A stretch of DNA of 64,000 nt from Rhizobacter sp. Root1238 (GCF_001425825.1 NZ_LMDM01000012.1:83582-147581), one strand, 5' to 3'. Positions 36,630 to 45,670 are shown, numbered from the stretch's first letter. Made by a program: numbers and translations. Notes: generated from the sequence alone by a model not told the origin.

Positions 36630-36783
36630 GGGTCGGGTCACTCCGGTGTCGGTCCCCATTCTGGGCCGGGCGCGGGGCCGCCGTTGTGGCGTCAACGAAA
36701 CGGGGTGTGACCGGGCGCACGCGCGTCCGGGTTTATCCTGACGCCCTTTTCGTCCTTTCCACCGCCTGCCGGAGTTCCGCTGC

Positions 36784-37833
36784 ATGAACCGTCGTCTGTC
36801 CTGCCTGGCCGCTGCCGCGGTCTCCGCCATCACGCTGTCTTCAGCCGCCTGGGCGCAATCGGCCTCCTCGACGCCGTCGGCCTCGTCGGTCACGCTGTAC
36901 GGGCTGGTCGACATGTCGGCCGGCCGCTTCCAGGATGCTGGCGCCCAGCGCACGCTGCGCGCCGAGAGCGGCAAGCTGACCACCAGCTTCCTCGGCTTCA
37001 AGGGCACCGAAGACCTCGGCGGCACGCTGAAGGTGAAGTTCGCGCTGGAGCATTACCTGCGGGCCGACACCGGCTCGGTGGGGCGCAATGCGGCCGATCC
37101 CTTCTGGGGACGCAACGCCTACGTCGGCTTCCAGGGCGATTTCGGCACCAGCACGCTCGGCCGCAACACCACGCCGCTGTTCGTCTCGACGCTGTCGTTC
37201 AATGCGATCGGCGATTCGTTCGGTTTCTCGCCGAGCATCCGCCAGGTCTTCGCGCCGAGCACCGGACTGGCCTTCCAGGGCGACGTCACCTGGAACAACT
37301 CGCTGCTCTACAACACCTCGAGCGCCGAGGGCTACAACGTCGGCCTGATCGGCAACCTGGGCGAAGGCGCGCCCGGCGCGACCGGCCGCAACCTCGGCGG
37401 CAACTGGGTGCTGCTGACGCCGACCTGGGGCGCGACGATCGCGTACCAGCAGGTCAAGAACGGGCTGGTCGCGGCGCCGGTCGGCTTCGACCGCCAGGAC
37501 ACGCTGCAGCTCGGCGGTTCGTACGATTTCGGCCTCGCGAAGCTGTATGCACAGGCGACGCGCGTGAAGACGCGGGCGACGGTCGAAACCCGGTCGAACA
37601 TCTACGGACTCGGGCTCGCGGTCCCGGTGGGCGCGCTCGGCAAGGTGGTCGCGCAGTACGGCCAGGCGAATGCCGATCTGAACCCGGGCGAGGTCAAGAA
37701 CCGCACCGTCACGCTCGGCTACGACCATGCGCTGTCGAAGCTGACCGATGCGTATGCGGTGGTGATGAGCGACCGGCTGACGAATGTGGACAGCGGCACC
37801 AGCGTCGCGGCGGGCCTGCGGGTGCGGTTCTGA
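36784..37833 (+). CDS. Gram-negative general porin
   Basis: A 349-residue outer-membrane protein. A signal peptide (1-24, ending SAAWA before QSASS) precedes a 16-strand type porin: [15 protein letters not shown] is the classic first strand of betaproteobacterial porins, and it ends in a C-terminal Phe (AAGLRVRF), the signal for outer-membrane assembly. [20 protein letters not shown] follows as usual. It should form a trimeric, weakly selective channel. No regulator is adjacent. Confidence 0.93.
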   Translation: MNRRLSCLAAAAVSAITLSSAAWAQSASSTPSASSVTLYGLVDMSAGRFQDAGAQRTLRAESGKLTTSFLGFKGTEDLGGTLKVKFALEHYLRADTGSVGRNAADPFWGRNAYVGFQGDFGTSTLGRNTTPLFVSTLSFNAIGDSFGFSPSIRQVFAPSTGLAFQGDVTWNNSLLYNTSSAEGYNVGLIGNLGEGAPGATGRNLGGNWVLLTPTWGATIAYQQVKNGLVAAPVGFDRQDTLQLGGSYDFGLAKLYAQATRVKTRATVETRSNIYGLGLAVPVGALGKVVAQYGQANADLNPGEVKNRTVTLGYDHALSKLTDAYAVVMSDRLTNVDSGTSVAAGLRVRF

Positions 37834-37900
37834 AAAACTTGCGTTCCCTTGCGGTTTCCCCGATAAACGGCGGAACCACCCGCGCCTGTTCGGAGGCTTC

Positions 37901-38155
37901 ATGAAAAGAGACGATGCAGAGTTCCAACTCAATCTGGAAGTCTTCAGGACCCGGCTCCCGAAATTGCTGGACGAATCGAAAGACCAGTACGTCATCATCG
38001 CTTCGGGCGAGATCGTCCAGGTCTTCGAGACGTATGAAGCGGCGTTGAGCTTCGGCTATCGGAGCTTCCCTTCCGACGGTGCGCAGTACCTCCTTCAAAA
38101 GATTGCGCCAATCCCCGAGCGTGCCGACATCCACATGGCATGTCGAGCCGCCTGA
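37901..38155 (+). CDS. Small hypothetical protein, partner of the retropepsin-like gene
   Basis: An 84-residue protein (MKRDDAEFQLNLEVFRTRLP) with no membrane segment. The middle QYVIIASGEIVQVFETYEAA looks like a small alpha/beta domain; this type of sequence is seen next to retropepsin-like proteins in many bacteria. A GGAGG lies five bases before the ATG. Its end overlaps the next start by 16 bases, so the two are translationally coupled. The base composition of both genes is clearly lower in GC than the flanking porin and esterase genes, pointing to acquisition. Function unknown. Confidence 0.7.
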   Translation: MKRDDAEFQLNLEVFRTRLPKLLDESKDQYVIIASGEIVQVFETYEAALSFGYRSFPSDGAQYLLQKIAPIPERADIHMACRAA

Positions 38156-38586
38156 GCTTTCAAATCGTTCAAGATCGGCCTCTGATCGAAGTGGAGGTCA
38201 AGCCCAGTCTTGTTTTTCAGCAAGTCTTCGCCAACAACGCGCCTCACCTCGTTCCCTCCACGAAGCAGCTGTTTCTCGTGGACACCGGCGCGACGTTCTG
38301 CGTCATCGACGAGGGCCTTGTCGCCAACTGGAGATTGCCGAAGAACAATCCGGTCATCGTTGGATCCGGAACCCAGATTTCAGCGGCAGGTTGGCGGTAT
38401 GACCTGTCATTGAAGCTGCAGGACAGCCAGGGCGGCAGTTGGATTCACAGCCTGGTCCCGGTTGCCACCGTCAAGCCCGGCCACTTCGGGGCCGAGGTCT
38501 TCGCAGGAATCATCGGGATGGACATCATCAAACAGGCTGTCTTCCATCTGGATGGCCCTTCAGGCAGTTGCTCGCTGACCTGGTAG
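38140..38586 (+). CDS. Retropepsin-like aspartic protease
   Basis: A 148-residue protein with FLVDTGATFCVIDEG (catalytic D48-T-G-A) and, later, AGIIGMDIIKQAVFHLDG, the hydrophobic-hydrophobic-Gly block and beta-strand end usual in the retroviral-type aspartyl protease fold. Being a single-lobe protein it would need to dimerise to form an active site. No signal or membrane segment was seen, so it should act in the cytoplasm. The start at 38140 lies inside the preceding gene. The substrate is unknown; processing of a specific partner or a role in defence or stress is possible but unproven. Confidence 0.8.
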   Translation: MSSRLSFQIVQDRPLIEVEVKPSLVFQQVFANNAPHLVPSTKQLFLVDTGATFCVIDEGLVANWRLPKNNPVIVGSGTQISAAGWRYDLSLKLQDSQGGSWIHSLVPVATVKPGHFGAEVFAGIIGMDIIKQAVFHLDGPSGSCSLTW

Positions 38587-38684
38587 AGATTGCATGGTCG
38601 CAGCCTGAACGCTGCGTTCAAAGCGCTTGCGCGTTCGGGCGCTGCGGCGGCGGCACACTGTCGGGTCGATCGGAGAACCCTGCC

Positions 38685-39401
38685 ATGCCTGCCACCGCCC
38701 TTGCCCACCTGCCCGCCGATGGCGCGCCCCAGTTGTTGTTCCTGCTGTTCCATGGCGTCGGCGCCAACGCGTCCCACATGGAACCGCTGGCGCAGCGCCT
38801 GGTCGCCGAGTACCCGCAGGCGGCCGTGGTCTGCCTCGATGCACCGCATCCGTTCGACGGCGTGCCGGGCGGCGGCAGCGGCTGGCAGTGGTTCTCGATC
38901 CAGGGCATCACCGAAGACAACCGCCCGCAGCGCGTCGCCGAGGCGCTGCCGCGCTTCATCGCCACGGTGCGCAGCGTGCAGCAGCAGCTGAACATGTCGT
39001 GGCCGTGCACCGCGCTGTGCGGCTTCTCGCAGGGCGCGATCATGGCGCTCGAGGCGGTGCAGGCCGAGCCGGCGCTGGCCGGGCGCGTGCTGGCCTTCAG
39101 CGGCCGCCACGCGACCGCGCCCGGGCATGCGCCCGAGGACACCACCGTGCACCTGTTCCACGGCATGGCCGACCGCGTGCTGCCCTGCGGCCCGGCGATC
39201 GATTCGGCCGAGCGGCTGGTCGCGCTCGGCGGCGACGTCACCGCCGACGTGCTGCCCGGCATCGGCCATGAGCTGCACCCGCAGCTGCTCGACAAGGCCG
39301 TCGAACAGCTGCGCACCTTCCTGCCGAAGAGGGTGTGGCGCCAGGCGATGAGCGAGGCGCCGATCCTGCCGCGCAGCGCGTCGAGCGACGAACTGGGCTG
39401 A
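38685..39401 (+). CDS. Alpha/beta-hydrolase esterase, YpfH-like
   Basis: A 238-residue carboxylesterase/phospholipase-type hydrolase. FLLFHGVGANASHMEPLA carries the oxyanion region, CGFSQGAIMALEA the nucleophile Ser (G-x-S-x-G), HLFHGMADRVLPCGPAI the Asp, and GIGHELHPQ the His. The size and motif set match YpfH of E. coli, which hydrolyses short acyl esters. It is cytoplasmic with no signal peptide. The 98 bp upstream of the ATG look non-coding. The physiological substrate is unknown. Confidence 0.88.
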   Translation: MPATALAHLPADGAPQLLFLLFHGVGANASHMEPLAQRLVAEYPQAAVVCLDAPHPFDGVPGGGSGWQWFSIQGITEDNRPQRVAEALPRFIATVRSVQQQLNMSWPCTALCGFSQGAIMALEAVQAEPALAGRVLAFSGRHATAPGHAPEDTTVHLFHGMADRVLPCGPAIDSAERLVALGGDVTADVLPGIGHELHPQLLDKAVEQLRTFLPKRVWRQAMSEAPILPRSASSDELG

Positions 39402-39410
39402 TCGCGAGCC

Positions 39411-39441
39411 GGGGCCGGGAGGCCCCATCGGTGGCATGGGG
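39411..39441 (+). terminator. GC-rich hairpins after the esterase gene
   Basis: Two overlapping stems: GGGGCC/GGCCCC (39411-39416 and 39421-39426, loop GGGA) and CCCCAT/ATGGGG (39423-39428 and 39436-39441), the latter followed by TTTGCTGACTT. The second is a weak candidate for an intrinsic terminator of the esterase transcript; the U-run is short. Confidence 0.35.
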
Positions 39442-39442
39442 T

Positions 39443-39471
39443 TTGCTGACTTGCATACAAGCCGGTACCCA
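39443..39471 (+). promoter_or_regulatory. Possible promoter of the Tsx-like gene with a GntR-like palindrome in the spacer
   Basis: TTGCTG (39443-39448) and TACCCA (39466-39471) are spaced 17 bases apart, as for a sigma-70 promoter. Between them CTTGCATACAAG (39450-39461) is nearly palindromic and resembles the T-T-G-x-A-T-A-C-A-A sites of the FCD subgroup of GntR regulators. This is a pattern match by eye only; no GntR gene is in the window. Confidence 0.3.
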
Positions 39472-39561
39472 TCGGGATCGCGTGCGCCAAGCCGGGGCAT
39501 GCGTCGAGGCGGTGCCGGCCTGTTCCGCCGCATCACCACAACCCATCCCGAAGGATTCCCC

Positions 39562-40392
39562 ATGCGTACACGCACCCTGTCGAAGTTCGCGGCCTGTGCC
39601 GCGCTGGCCGCCTGCGCCGCCGCCGCCCAGGCCGCCGAATGGAGCGATGCCTTCATCGGCTTCACCTACGGCACCAAGTTCAAGGAACCCGGCAGCGACG
39701 CGGACGTGAAGAAGAAGGTGGCGACGCTGCAGTACGTCGGCGGCTACAAGTACGGCGTCAACTTCTTCGCGGTCGACATGCTGGCCTCCGACGAGAACAA
39801 CGCCGCCAACAACAGCGACCGCGGTGCGCACGAGGTCTACGTCACCTACAGCAACACGGTGAGCTTCGGCAAGGTCAGCGGCAAGCCGATGAAGTTCGGC
39901 CCGATCCGCGACGTCGGCTTCCAGTTCGGCTTCGACTTCAACTCGAAGAACGATGCCTTCGGCGCCGGGCTCACGAAGTACATCGCCGGCCCGAAGGTGG
40001 AGTTCGACGTGCCGGGCCTGCTGACGCTCGGGCTGCTGTACTACAAGGAGAACAACAACAACTCGATCGCCGGCACGCATGTGAACTTCGATGCGGCACC
40101 GCGCCTCGCGACGGTGTGGAGCTTCGATTTCAACGCCGGGCTGCCGGCGGTGTTCAAGGGCTGGGGCACCTGGACCGGCGAGAAGGGCAAGGACGGCTTC
40201 GGCGGCGACACCGCGGCCGAGACCTGGACCGAGATGGGCCTGCTGTGGGACGTGGGCTCGGCTGCCGGCACGCCGAAGACCTTCTATGCGGGCTTCGGCT
40301 ACCAGTACATCAAGAACAAGTTCGGCAACCCGTCATCGCTGGCGGGCACCAAGGTGTCGGCGCCTTCGTTGAAGGCGGAGTACCACTTCTGA
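39562..40392 (+). CDS. Tsx-like outer-membrane channel protein
   Basis: A 276-residue outer-membrane protein. A signal peptide (1-24, ending AAAAQA before AEWSD) precedes a beta-barrel with the Tsx-family look: WSDAFIGFTYGTKFKEPG at the start, alternating aromatic strands such as YVGGYKYGVNFFAVDML and VTYSNTVSFGKVSG, and the C-terminal AEYHF. It likely passes nucleosides or other small solutes. GAAGGA stands a few bases before the ATG. The family is reasonably clear; specificity for nucleosides is not certain. Confidence 0.82.
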   Translation: MRTRTLSKFAACAALAACAAAAQAAEWSDAFIGFTYGTKFKEPGSDADVKKKVATLQYVGGYKYGVNFFAVDMLASDENNAANNSDRGAHEVYVTYSNTVSFGKVSGKPMKFGPIRDVGFQFGFDFNSKNDAFGAGLTKYIAGPKVEFDVPGLLTLGLLYYKENNNNSIAGTHVNFDAAPRLATVWSFDFNAGLPAVFKGWGTWTGEKGKDGFGGDTAAETWTEMGLLWDVGSAAGTPKTFYAGFGYQYIKNKFGNPSSLAGTKVSAPSLKAEYHF

Positions 40393-40401
40393 ACGCCAGG
40401 C

Positions 40402-42123
40402 CTAGTCGAGCACGACCTCGGTCTTGACGGCGCCCGCGCGGTCGGCGCGGGCACTCAGTGCCAGCCGCGTGCCCTTCGGTGCGCGCACCACCCATTCCGC
40501 CACCGCCCGATCGGCCGTCACCTCGCGCGTCGGCAGGAAGGCCTGCAGCGTGCTCTTCGGCCCGTGGCCTTCGAGCTGCGGGCCTTCGATGCGCTCCTTG
40601 CCGCTGACCAACGACACCGTCGCATCGCCCGCCGGCAGGTGGATCTCGAACATCGTGCCGCGCACCGTCTTGCGCGCCAGCGCCCGCTTGCTCACATAGG
40701 CGGGCAGGTAGCCGCTGTTGCACACCGCGAGGCGCACGCGCCAGGTGTCGGGGCCGAGCGCGCGCACCTCGGTGCGCAGCAGTTCGAGCCGGGGCAGGCT
40801 CAGCGCGATCTGGTTCATCCACGCCGGGAAGCGCGCCGCCTCGCGCTCGCGCAGTTCGGGCGGCGGGTTGCGCCAGAAATTCATCTTGTCCCAGCCGCCG
40901 ATCTCGACCGCGCCGAGCTGCGGATGGTGGAAGGGCGTCCACGCGACGTGGGCCTGGCCGCCGCACTGCTCGTCGCTCCACTTCAGCAGCTTCAGGTCGT
41001 CTTCCACCGGGTGGTCGCGGAACCAGTCGATCCACTTGTAGCCGGTGATGCCGGCCTCCTTGTTCGGCGACCACAGCTCCACCACCCAGAACAGCGCCCC
41101 GAGGTGCTCGTACACCCAGTCCTGCGTGCCGGTGATGACCTCCTTCGGGTGGTACTTGAAGTCGTGCCAGATGCTGATCGCCGGATAGCCGGTCAGCTTC
41201 TCGCCGAGCGCGCTGAAGCGCTTGTACGACCACAGGTCCTCCGGGATCATGTCGTCGTCGCTCTGCGTGCCCATCGGCCGCAGGATCACGCCGCTGTGCG
41301 TGTGGTAGCTGATCGCCGCGCCGATGTTCGGGTGCTTCAGGATGAACTCGACCATCGCCCGCACCTCGGGCTCGCTCGCGGGGTACGGGCCGGCGCCGAC
41401 CTGCTCGAACTCCTGGCGCCAGGCCGACGGGAAGTTGCGGTTCAGGTCCAGCCCCTCCTGGTCGCGGTTCACGTTGACGGTCAGCCCGTCGTAGTTCTTC
41501 AGCAGGCCCTCGGGCATCAGCCGGTAGTACTCGCCGCCGAACTCGCCGGGCTCGCGCGGCACCATCAGCCGCTCGTCCTGCGGGCACTTCTTGTAGGTGC
41601 CGTGCGGATCGGGGATGCGCATCGTCAGCATGCGGCCGTCGCCGTCGACGTCTTCCAGCGTCAAGCCCTCGACCGGCTCCTCGTCGAATGGGTAGCTGCG
41701 CGTCGACGAGCGGATGTGGCGCGGCCGGTCGGCCAGCGCCAGCTCGGCGCCATCGGGGTTGATGCGCGGGCACAGGTAGATCGCGCGGGTGTCGAGCAGC
41801 TGCGTGACCTGGCGGCCGGTCTCGTCATCGCGGCCGTACTGCGTCACCAGGTGGTGCAGGTAGTACAGGCAGGTCGTGCTGGCGGTGAGTTCGGCGGCGT
41901 GGATGTTGCCATCGGCCCAGAACGCCGGCTTGTCGGTGTCGGGGCCGGTCGCGGTGTTGGTGACGGTCGCGAGCCAGATGTCGCGGCCCTCGTGGCTCTT
42001 GCCGATCGAGCGCACCTGCACCAGGTCGGGGTGGGCGTCGGCGTAGTCGAACAGCAGCCGGGTCAGGGCGTCGTACTTGTAGAAGATGTCGAAGCGGGGC
42101 GTGGGCGTGGCGGGCAACGTCAT
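40402..42123 (-). CDS. M14-family zinc carboxypeptidase
   Basis: A 573-residue peptidase without a signal peptide. The M14 domain occupies about 8-370: zinc ligands His75 and Glu78 (GNIHAAELT), the substrate-binding Arg in NRNFPSAW, the third ligand in AISYHTHSG and the catalytic Glu in FWVVELWSP. The domain is broken by a large insertion (VDGDGRMLTMRIPDPHGTYK). The last 170 residues form a beta-rich domain resembling those attached to other M14 peptidases. It should remove C-terminal residues or cleave peptidoglycan-type peptides; the substrate is open. It converges on the Tsx-like gene with nine bases between. Confidence 0.88.
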   Translation of the reverse strand: MTLPATPTPRFDIFYKYDALTRLLFDYADAHPDLVQVRSIGKSHEGRDIWLATVTNTATGPDTDKPAFWADGNIHAAELTASTTCLYYLHHLVTQYGRDDETGRQVTQLLDTRAIYLCPRINPDGAELALADRPRHIRSSTRSYPFDEEPVEGLTLEDVDGDGRMLTMRIPDPHGTYKKCPQDERLMVPREPGEFGGEYYRLMPEGLLKNYDGLTVNVNRDQEGLDLNRNFPSAWRQEFEQVGAGPYPASEPEVRAMVEFILKHPNIGAAISYHTHSGVILRPMGTQSDDDMIPEDLWSYKRFSALGEKLTGYPAISIWHDFKYHPKEVITGTQDWVYEHLGALFWVVELWSPNKEAGITGYKWIDWFRDHPVEDDLKLLKWSDEQCGGQAHVAWTPFHHPQLGAVEIGGWDKMNFWRNPPPELREREAARFPAWMNQIALSLPRLELLRTEVRALGPDTWRVRLAVCNSGYLPAYVSKRALARKTVRGTMFEIHLPAGDATVSLVSGKERIEGPQLEGHGPKSTLQAFLPTREVTADRAVAEWVVRAPKGTRLALSARADRAGAVKTEVVLD

Positions 42124-42207
42124 GGCGTACGTCTGGGCGGTTGGGGGCGAAGGCAGGAGTGTCGCGCAACGCGGGCCGTTAGACTGTGGCGCCCTCCGCC
42201 GACCCCC

Positions 42208-43233
42208 ATGCGCATCGCCACCCTCCGCCAGCAGCTTCGCGAGCACGGCGCCAAGCCCGTTCACGAGGAACGCGTGCTGCGCCAGTGGTCGCGCGCGCTG
42301 CCGCAGGACGCCGGCAAGCGCCGCCCGGAGGATTTCCTGCCGCTCGCGCTGCGCGAGGCCCTGCCGGCGCTGATGCAGCAGCTCGACGGCCTGGCGCGCC
42401 TGCGCTCCGAGCACCCGGCCGATGACGGCTCGGCCCGCCTGCTGGTCGAGCTGCCGGACGGCCAGACCGTCGAGAGCGTGCTGCTGCCGCGCGACGGCCT
42501 GTGCGTGTCGACCCAGGTCGGCTGCGCGGTCGGCTGCGTGTTCTGCATGACCGGCCGCGACGGGCTGCTGCGCCAGGTCGGCAGCGCCGAGATCGTCGCG
42601 CAGGTGGCGCTGGCCCGCGCGCGCCGGCCGGTGAAGAAGGTGGTGTTCATGGGCATGGGCGAGCCGGCCCACAACCTCGACAACGTGATGGAAGCGATCG
42701 AGCTGCTCGGCACCGCCGGTGGCATCGGCCACAAGAGCCTGGTGTTCTCGACGGTCGGCGACCCGCGCGTGTTCGAGCGCCTGCCCGAAAGCCCGGTGAA
42801 GCCGGCGCTGGCGCTGTCGCTGCACACCACCAAGGCGGCGCTGCGCGAGCAATTGCTGCCGCGCGCGCCGCGCATCGCGCCCGACGAACTGGTCGAGCTC
42901 GGAGAGCGCTACGCACGCTCGACCGGCTACCCGATCCAGTACCAGTGGACGCTGCTCGACGGCATCAACGACGGCGACGACGAGATCGACGGCATCGTGC
43001 GGCTGCTGCGCGGCAAGTACGCGATCATGAACATGATCCCGTACAACACCAACGAAGGGCTCGACTTCCGCCGGCCGAGCGCGGAGCGCGCCGAGGCGAT
43101 CGCGCGCACGCTGCACGGTCGCGGTGTGTTGACCACGCTGCGGCAGTCGGCGGGGCAGGAGGTGGAAGGCGGCTGCGGTCAGCTGCGCGCCCGCGCGCTG
43201 CCGGCGGGCAGCATTCCGATCCACGCCGCCTGA
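42208..43233 (+). CDS. rlmN: RlmN/Cfr-family radical SAM rRNA methyltransferase
   Basis: A 341-residue radical SAM enzyme. The cluster motif C106-x-x-x-C110-x-x-C113 (CAVGCVFC) is present, as are the two extra cysteines of the RlmN mechanism: Cys99, equal to E. coli Cys118, and Cys323 in EVEGGCGQL, equal to Cys355. So it should methylate C2 of an adenine, as RlmN does at A2503 of 23S rRNA. It is shorter than the usual 380 residues and not in the ndk-pilF-hisS neighbourhood where rlmN usually lies in this order, so it may be a paralogue with another target. Its 3' end overlaps the convergent acetolactate-synthase gene by 55 bases. Confidence 0.88.
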   Translation: MRIATLRQQLREHGAKPVHEERVLRQWSRALPQDAGKRRPEDFLPLALREALPALMQQLDGLARLRSEHPADDGSARLLVELPDGQTVESVLLPRDGLCVSTQVGCAVGCVFCMTGRDGLLRQVGSAEIVAQVALARARRPVKKVVFMGMGEPAHNLDNVMEAIELLGTAGGIGHKSLVFSTVGDPRVFERLPESPVKPALALSLHTTKAALREQLLPRAPRIAPDELVELGERYARSTGYPIQYQWTLLDGINDGDDEIDGIVRLLRGKYAIMNMIPYNTNEGLDFRRPSAERAEAIARTLHGRGVLTTLRQSAGQEVEGGCGQLRARALPAGSIPIHAA

Positions 43234-44981
43234 GCCTGCGGGCCGAGCAGCACCTCGTGGTGCGCGCGACCGGCCGGGATCATCGGCCAGCAGTTCTCTT
43301 CGGGTGCCACCACCACGTCGAGGAAGAACGCCCCATCGCTCGCGAGGCATTCGGCCAGCGCATCGTCGAGCTCGCTGCGCTGATCGACGCGGCGCGCACC
43401 CCAGCCGAAGGCCTTCGCGAGCGCGACGAAATCCGGCTGCACGTCGAGCGCACTGTGGCTGTAGCGCTCGCCGTGCACCAGCTGCTGCCACTGCCGCACC
43501 ATGCCCATGTGACCGTTGTTCAGCAGCACCACCTTGACCGGCGCACCGGCCTGCACGGCCGTCGCCATCTCCTGGATGTTCATCAGGATCGACGCGTCGC
43601 CGCTGACGCAGACCACCAGCCGGCCGGGGTGCGCGACCTGCGCGCCGATCGCCGCCGGCAGCCCGTAGCCCATCGTGCCGGCCCCGCCCGACGTGAGCCA
43701 GCGCCGCGGCGCGTCGAAGCGCAGGTGCTGCGCAGCCCACATCTGGTGCTGGCCGACATCGGTCGAGACGATCGCGTCGCGGCCCTCGAGCGCCGACTGC
43801 AGCCGCACCAGCAGCGCCTGCGGCGCGATCTGCCCGGGCGTGTCGTCGAAGGCCAGCGAACGCTGCGCGCGCCAGCCGTCGATGCGTGCCCACCACGCGT
43901 CGAGCCGGCGCGGGTCGAGGGGCTGCGGGCCGAGCATCTCCAGCAGCGACTGCAGCAGCCAGCCGCAGTCGCCGACCAGCGGCACCTGGGTCTTCACGAC
44001 CTTGTTGATCGAGGTCGCGTCGATGTCGACGTGGATGAAGCGCGCCCCGGGGCAGAAGCCGTCGAGCCGCCCGGTGACGCGGTCGTCGAAGCGCGCGCCG
44101 ACGCACACCACCAGGTCGGCCTCGTGCATCGCGAGGTTGGCCTCCAGCGTGCCGTGCATCCCCAGCATGCCGAGGAACTGCGGGCTGGATGCCGGGAAGG
44201 CGCCCAGGCCCATCAGCGTCAGCGTGCACGGCGTGTGGCAGCGATGCACCAGCTCGGCGAACGCCGCGCAGGCGGCGGGGCCGGCGTTGATCAGGCCGCC
44301 ACCGCCATAGAACACCGGCCGGCGGGCCTCGCGCAATGCGTCGACGGCGCGGCGCAGCGACGCGTTCGGCCTGGCCGGTCGCGGCAGCGTGAAGGCGCCC
44401 GTCGCGCCGTCGGTGATCGGCACCTGCGGCGCGAGCTGCACATCCTTCGGCACGTCCAGCAGCACCGGCCCCGGCCGGCCGCCGGCGGCCACCGCCAGCG
44501 CCTTGCGCAGCAGCGGCCCCAGCTGCGCGGCGCTGCGCGCCTGCGCGTTCCACTTCGTCACCGGCCGCGAGATGCCGAGCGCGTCGCACTCCTGGAACGC
44601 GTCGGTGCCGATCGCCGTCGTCGCGACCTGGCCGCTGATGCACAGCACCGGCACCGAATCGCACAGCGCGTCGAGCAGGCCGGTGGTGGTGTTGCTCATG
44701 CCGGGCCCCGAGGTCACGAACACCACGCCGATGCGGCCGGTGCTGCGCGCATACCCCTGCGCCGCATGCACCGCCGCCTGCTCGTGCCGCACGAGGATGT
44801 GGCGCAGCCGCGGCTCGCGGTGCAACGCGTCGTACAGCGGCAGCACCGCGCCGCCGGGGTAGCCGAACACGGTGTCGACGCCGTGCGCGAGCAGCGTCGC
44901 GATCAGCAGGTCGGCGCCGTCGGGCGCTCGCTCGGTAGGGGCGGCGGGCTGCAGGCATCGGACGGCGAGGGGTGCGTTCAT
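43179..44981 (-). CDS. Acetolactate synthase-like ThDP enzyme, large-subunit type
   Basis: A 600-residue protein with the three domains of acetohydroxyacid synthase: the N-terminal pyrimidine-binding part with catalytic Glu67 ([17 protein letters not shown]), the central domain, and the C-terminal ThDP domain with [19 protein letters not shown] and [14 protein letters not shown]. The length and blocks fit the anabolic IlvB/IlvG type that joins two pyruvates or pyruvate plus 2-oxobutyrate. No small regulatory subunit gene follows, so it may act alone or with the ilvH product encoded elsewhere. A divergent Lrp-type gene starts 100 bp away and probably controls it. Other ThDP enzymes of similar form cannot be fully excluded. 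Confidence 0.9.
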   Translation of the reverse strand: MNAPLAVRCLQPAAPTERAPDGADLLIATLLAHGVDTVFGYPGGAVLPLYDALHREPRLRHILVRHEQAAVHAAQGYARSTGRIGVVFVTSGPGMSNTTTGLLDALCDSVPVLCISGQVATTAIGTDAFQECDALGISRPVTKWNAQARSAAQLGPLLRKALAVAAGGRPGPVLLDVPKDVQLAPQVPITDGATGAFTLPRPARPNASLRRAVDALREARRPVFYGGGGLINAGPAACAAFAELVHRCHTPCTLTLMGLGAFPASSPQFLGMLGMHGTLEANLAMHEADLVVCVGARFDDRVTGRLDGFCPGARFIHVDIDATSINKVVKTQVPLVGDCGWLLQSLLEMLGPQPLDPRRLDAWWARIDGWRAQRSLAFDDTPGQIAPQALLVRLQSALEGRDAIVSTDVGQHQMWAAQHLRFDAPRRWLTSGGAGTMGYGLPAAIGAQVAHPGRLVVCVSGDASILMNIQEMATAVQAGAPVKVVLLNNGHMGMVRQWQQLVHGERYSHSALDVQPDFVALAKAFGWGARRVDQRSELDDALAECLASDGAFFLDVVVAPEENCWPMIPAGRAHHEVLLGPQAQAAWIGMLPAGSARARS

Positions 44982-45081
44982 GCCCGGAAGTTTCTCGTGC
45001 GAGGCGCAGCAAAGGCTGCTGAAACTTCGGCGGGTTACGATGCCGGCGGCAAATTCTCCTGCGCCTTCACAAGGTCACAGC
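44982..45081. promoter_or_regulatory. Divergent control region of the ALS-like and Lrp genes
   Basis: 100 bp between the two divergent starts. GAAGTTTC (44987-44994) and GAAACTTC (45021-45028) form an 8-bp inverted repeat, with GCAGC/GCTGC (45006-45010 and 45015-45019) inside it. These are candidates for binding of the adjacent Lrp/AsnC regulator, whose octamers often wrap such regions. The arms are seen; the function is inferred. Confidence 0.45.
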
Positions 45082-45543
45082 ATGCAGCTCGACAAGTTCG
45101 ACATCGCCATCCTCGAAGCGCTGCAGCGCGACGCCCGCATCAGCATGGGCGAGCTCGGCGCGCAGGTCGGGCTGACCAGTTCGCCGTGCTGGAGCCGCAT
45201 CAAGCGGCTGGAGCAGGCCGGCGTGATCGAGGGCTATTCGGTGCGCGTGAACCCGGCGGAGGTCGGGTTGCCCGACACGGTGATCGTGCAGGTCACGCTG
45301 GACAGCCACTCCGACGAGGCGCTGTTCGAGTTCGGCCGCGCGCTGGAGGCGATCCCCGAGGTGCTGGAGGCCTTCCTGGTGTCGGGCGACTACGACTACT
45401 ACGTGCGCATCGCCGTCAGCGACACGCGCGACTACGAGCGGCTGCTGCGCGAACGGCTCTACAAGATCCCGGGAATCCGGCACAGCAAATCGAGCTTCGT
45501 GCTGCGGCAACTGAAGCAGAGCCTGCTGCCCTTGCGCCGCTGA
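45082..45543 (+). CDS. Lrp/AsnC-family transcriptional regulator
   Basis: A 153-residue regulator. The winged HTH (about 5-60: LDKFDIAILEALQRDARISM, LTSSPCWSRIKRLEQAGVIE) precedes the RAM/AsnC ligand-binding domain (about 68-148, EAFLVSGDYDYYVRIAVSD). Such proteins sense amino acids. Divergence from an acetolactate-synthase-like gene suggests control by a branched-chain amino acid. The ATG at 45082 starts the usual MQLDKFD. The REP-like repeat region follows three to five bases after the stop. Confidence 0.92.
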   Translation: MQLDKFDIAILEALQRDARISMGELGAQVGLTSSPCWSRIKRLEQAGVIEGYSVRVNPAEVGLPDTVIVQVTLDSHSDEALFEFGRALEAIPEVLEAFLVSGDYDYYVRIAVSDTRDYERLLRERLYKIPGIRHSKSSFVLRQLKQSLLPLRR

Positions 45544-45548
45544 AGAAC

Positions 45549-45668
45549 CCGTTCGCCCTGAGCCTGTCGAAGGGCCCGATCATCCTGAGCTTGTCGAAGG
45601 ACCTGAGCCTGTCGAAGGGCCTGCTCGCATCGAACCGGAGCTTCGACAAGCTCAGCCCGAACGGAACG
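45549..45668. repeat. Dispersed REP-like repeat, first copy
   Basis: A 120-bp mosaic made of units of about 19 bp. CCTGAGCCTGTCGAAGGGC-type units lie at 45556-45575, 45584-45602 and 45602-45620. An inverted unit CTTCGACAAGCTCAG (45641-45655) and end blocks CCGTTCG/CGAACGG allow a long hairpin. Such sequences recur in intergenic sites of many betaproteobacteria. It lies between the stops of lrp and livM and could act as a bidirectional terminator or mRNA-stabilising element. A near-identical element lies at 47543. Confidence 0.75.
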
Positions 45669-45670
45669 GG

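Noticed and set aside
39482-39561. Possible riboswitch before the Tsx-like gene
   Set aside because: The leader is short and no conserved aptamer core could be traced; only simple hairpins were seen.
40402-45012. Apparent 1536-residue fusion of carboxypeptidase with an upstream part on the minus strand
   Set aside because: Only the last 573 codons are the M14 peptidase; the upstream part is antisense to rlmN and out of frame with the acetolactate-synthase gene. The ATG at 42123 is the natural start.
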